Below, in pieces: positions 13,013 through 14,048 of a stretch of DNA of 14,048 nucleotides (the stretch's first letter is position 1; every line of letters starts with the position of its first letter). A program made the position numbers and the translations under genes. The stretch spans positions 1 through 14,048 of the forward strand of contig JAEEIC010000241.1 in assembly GCA_016281165.1 (NCBI GenBank). Reading direction: 5' to 3'. The DNA is from Bacillota bacterium (GTDB lineage: Bacteria; Bacillota; Clostridia; Peptostreptococcales; Anaerovoracaceae). Under the pieces are notes generated by a model, which saw only the letters and a list, made by a program, of their open reading frames with translations, did no database searches and had not been told where the DNA came from.

Positions 13013-13237
13013 ATGAACGAAGATCATTTACTGCTGACCGAAAAAGACGCCATGTGGGCCGAGATGCTGATGCAGGCGCTCAAAAACAATGACGTCGACT
13101 GCTTCTCGCTCCCCGTGTACGGAGCGGGCCTCACCCTGAAGACCGGGATGAGCGAGCGCCTCAAGATCTACGTCCCGGCAAAGGAGCTGGCGAAGGCGGA
13201 AGCGCTGATGCTGGAGCTCTTCCCCGGGGAAGAGTAG
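13013..13237 (+). CDS. Small DUF2007-like protein
   Basis: The product is 74 residues, soluble, with no signal peptide. The pattern of an initial strand (LLTEKDAMWAEMLMQAL, a strand then helix), a short second region with VYGAGLTLKTGMSERLKIYVPA, and a final helix ELAKAEALMLELF matches DUF2007, a small ferredoxin-like family annotated as putative signal-transducing proteins; the function is unknown. In this family the IYVP-x(4)-A-x-A segment is characteristic. A GAGAGGG ribosome binding site lies seven to nine bases upstream of ATG. It lies 72 bases after hutH on the same strand with no + strand terminator between, so co-transcription with hutH is likely. It is convergent with the YerC-like gene across 19 bases, and that gene's transcript probably runs antisense over it. 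Confidence 0.75.
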   Translation: MNEDHLLLTEKDAMWAEMLMQALKNNDVDCFSLPVYGAGLTLKTGMSERLKIYVPAKELAKAEALMLELFPGEE

Positions 13238-13256
13238 CAGCCCCGGCGCCAAGGCC

Positions 13257-13544
13257 TTATTTTTCAAGCTTTTTCAGGACCGAACGGTAGCCCCCTTCCC
13301 CGTAGGAGAGGGCGCTGCTGACGCGGGTGATGGTCGTGTTGGAGACGCCGAGCCTCTGTCTTAAGGCCTCGTAGGTCTCGCCGGCGGCAAGGCCTTCGGC
13401 GATGCGGAGCCTCTGGCTCAGGTCTTCGAGCTCGGGGGCGGTGCAGAGGTCTTTGAGGAAGGCCAGGCATTCCTCTTCGCTCTCAAGGGAGAGGAAGGCC
13501 CGCGCGAGATCTTCCAGGGCGCTGTCCTTGCTTAAGGGGTCCAT
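13257..13544 (-). CDS. TrpR-superfamily regulator, YerC/YecD type
   Basis: The product is 95 residues, the usual length of the YerC/YecD family of TrpR-related DNA-binding proteins. Helices in the first half contain EECLAFLKDLCTAPELEDLSQRL, the region typical of TrpR-fold dimers. The helix-turn-helix is at about residues 58-80: TYEALRQRLGVSNTTITRVSSAL, in which GVSNTTITRV is the recognition helix. The family is homologous to the tryptophan repressor, but its ligand and targets are generally unknown. The frame is open further upstream, but the start at 13544 is chosen because GGAAAGGA lies nine bases ahead and the protein then has family length. It is transcribed divergently from hutU across 114 bases and is flanked by hutH and DUF2007 on the other side, which makes autoregulation and control of hut genes plausible but unproven. 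Confidence 0.88.
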   Translation of the reverse strand: MDPLSKDSALEDLARAFLSLESEEECLAFLKDLCTAPELEDLSQRLRIAEGLAAGETYEALRQRLGVSNTTITRVSSALSYGEGGYRSVLKKLEK

Positions 13545-13608
13545 GGCTGAGCATCCTTTCCGCCCCGGGGCCGGGCGCCGAACACGAAAGAAAAGTACTG
13601 AATATAAA

Positions 13609-13640
13609 ATAAATCTATCATCGACCGCTTGATTTATCAA
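13609..13640. promoter_or_regulatory. Candidate operator dyads between the regulator and hutU
   Basis: TTGATTTATCAA (13629-13640) is an inverted repeat with 5-base arms, ending six bases before the hutU ribosome binding site. ATAAATC (13609-13615) and GATTTAT (13631-13637) form a second, wider inverted repeat. A possible + strand -10, TATCAT (13616-13621), lies between the arms, without a good -35. Binding there would cover both divergent promoters. Confidence 0.4.
13612..13640 (-). promoter_or_regulatory. Promoter of the YerC-like gene
   Basis: On the minus strand TTGATA (13640-13635) and TAGATT (13617-13612) are 17 bases apart. The -35 matches five of six consensus positions and the -10 four of six. 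The predicted start near 13605 gives a leader of about 60 bases. The elements overlap the dyad and the likely hutU promoter. Confidence 0.5.
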
Positions 13641-13658
13641 CGGGAAAAGGAGGAACAA

Positions 13659-14048
13659 ATGGAATACCGCGCAGAAGACGCTATGGTCATCAGGCTGGAC
13701 GACGAGCTCCCCGAGTATCCGCGGTTCGTCCCCGGCATACGCAGGGCGCCCAAAAGAGAGGCCGCACTCACGGAGCACGATAAGGAGCTGGCCATCAAGA
13801 ACGCTTTAAGATACATCCCGCCCCGCTTCCACGGGCAGATGGCGAAGGAATTCGCGCAGGAGCTGGAGGAGAGGGGCCGCATCTACGGCTACCGCTTCCG
13901 CCCGGAGGGGAAGATCTGGGGAAAGTCCATCGATGAATACAGGGGAAAGTGCGTCGAGGGAAGAGCGATGCAGGTCATGATCGACAACAACCTGGACTTC
14001 GACGTCGCCCTTTATCCTTACGAGCTCACCACCTACGGCGAGACCGGC
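13659..14048 (+). CDS. hutU: Urocanate hydratase, N-terminal part (cut by right window edge)
   Basis: HutU adds water to urocanate, using NAD+ as an electrophilic cofactor, giving 4-imidazolone-5-propionate, the second step of histidine degradation. Only the first 130 codons are in the window and the frame stays open to the end. Recognisable stretches are PGIRRAPKREAALTEHDKEL, NALRYIPPRFHGQMAKEFA, GRIYGYRFRPEGKIWG and MIDNNLDFDVALYPYELTTYGETG; in the family YPYEL-x-TYGETG leads into the QVCQNW region. The extended N-terminus ahead of this motif points to the long (about 670-residue) form common in Clostridia and Fusobacteria. The start at 13659 follows a perfect AAAGGAGG (13646-13653). It probably begins a second hut transcription unit separate from hutH. 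Confidence 0.92.
   Translation, partial: MEYRAEDAMVIRLDDELPEYPRFVPGIRRAPKREAALTEHDKELAIKNALRYIPPRFHGQMAKEFAQELEERGRIYGYRFRPEGKIWGKSIDEYRGKCVEGRAMQVMIDNNLDFDVALYPYELTTYGETG

Noticed and set aside
12241..13092. 283-codon + strand frame overlapping the hutH end and the DUF2007-like gene
   Set aside because: Its translation is Arg/Gly/Pro-rich, typical of an out-of-frame reading of GC-rich DNA, and it overlaps two supported genes.
13241..13265. GGCGCC/AAGGCCTT followed by TTATTTTT after the DUF2007-like gene as a + strand terminator
   Set aside because: Only 3-4 base stems can form with a usable loop, too weak to call despite the T-rich tail.
13545..13778. Upstream extension of the YerC-like gene to 173 codons
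   Set aside because: It would overlap the hutU start and ribosome binding site; the 95-residue form has family length and its own ribosome binding site.

Overview
The window looks like a chromosomal segment of a GC-rich (roughly 60% by eye), anaerobic, Clostridia-type Bacillota. The signs are AAGGAG-type ribosome binding sites, sigma-A-like promoters, exported S-layer-homology (SLH) proteins, a short ProB without a PUA domain, and hutH with the start of a long-form hutU. There is no phage, transposase, CRISPR, tRNA or rRNA. The taxonomic placement is inference; only the broad group is argued from the sequence.

Layout, left to right. (1) 3-1610 (+): a tetratricopeptide-repeat protein built on an exact 47-residue period, probably cut by the left edge. 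(2) 1639-3674 (-): the proline operon proB-proA with a 4-base ATGA overlap. (3) 3821-5356 (-): a PatB/MalY-type PLP aminotransferase followed by a small, possibly Smr-like protein. (4) 5432-5713 (-): a DUF1294 membrane protein. Upstream of it is an intergenic stretch with two T-tailed hairpins that face the + strand although no + strand gene precedes them. (5) 5932-9278 (-): two tandem, paralogous, secreted SLH proteins with bacterial Ig-like modules, differing by exactly one 87-residue module. (6) 9606-11216 (+): divergent from these, a lipoprotein carrying a metzincin-like zinc-protease signature. (7) 11375-14048: a histidine-degradation locus: hutH (+), a small DUF2007-like gene (+), an inverted TrpR-superfamily (YerC/YecD) regulator (-), then the 5' end of hutU (+), cut by the right edge.

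How the genes work together. HutH turns histidine into urocanate and HutU hydrates urocanate on the route to glutamate. ProB and ProA turn glutamate into glutamate semialdehyde for proline. The TrpR-like gene sits between hutH and hutU and fires divergently from hutU across a shared 114-base spacer with a dyad, so it is a reasonable but unproven candidate regulator of histidine use. The SLH pair and the lipoprotein protease form a cell-surface block reading outward from a shared 327-base region that holds a promoter in each direction.

The most interesting signals are the chimeric Ig module and near-identical SLH tract shared by the two surface proteins, the inverted regulator inside the hut locus, the metzincin-like lipoprotein, and the orphan + strand terminators at 5783-5892.
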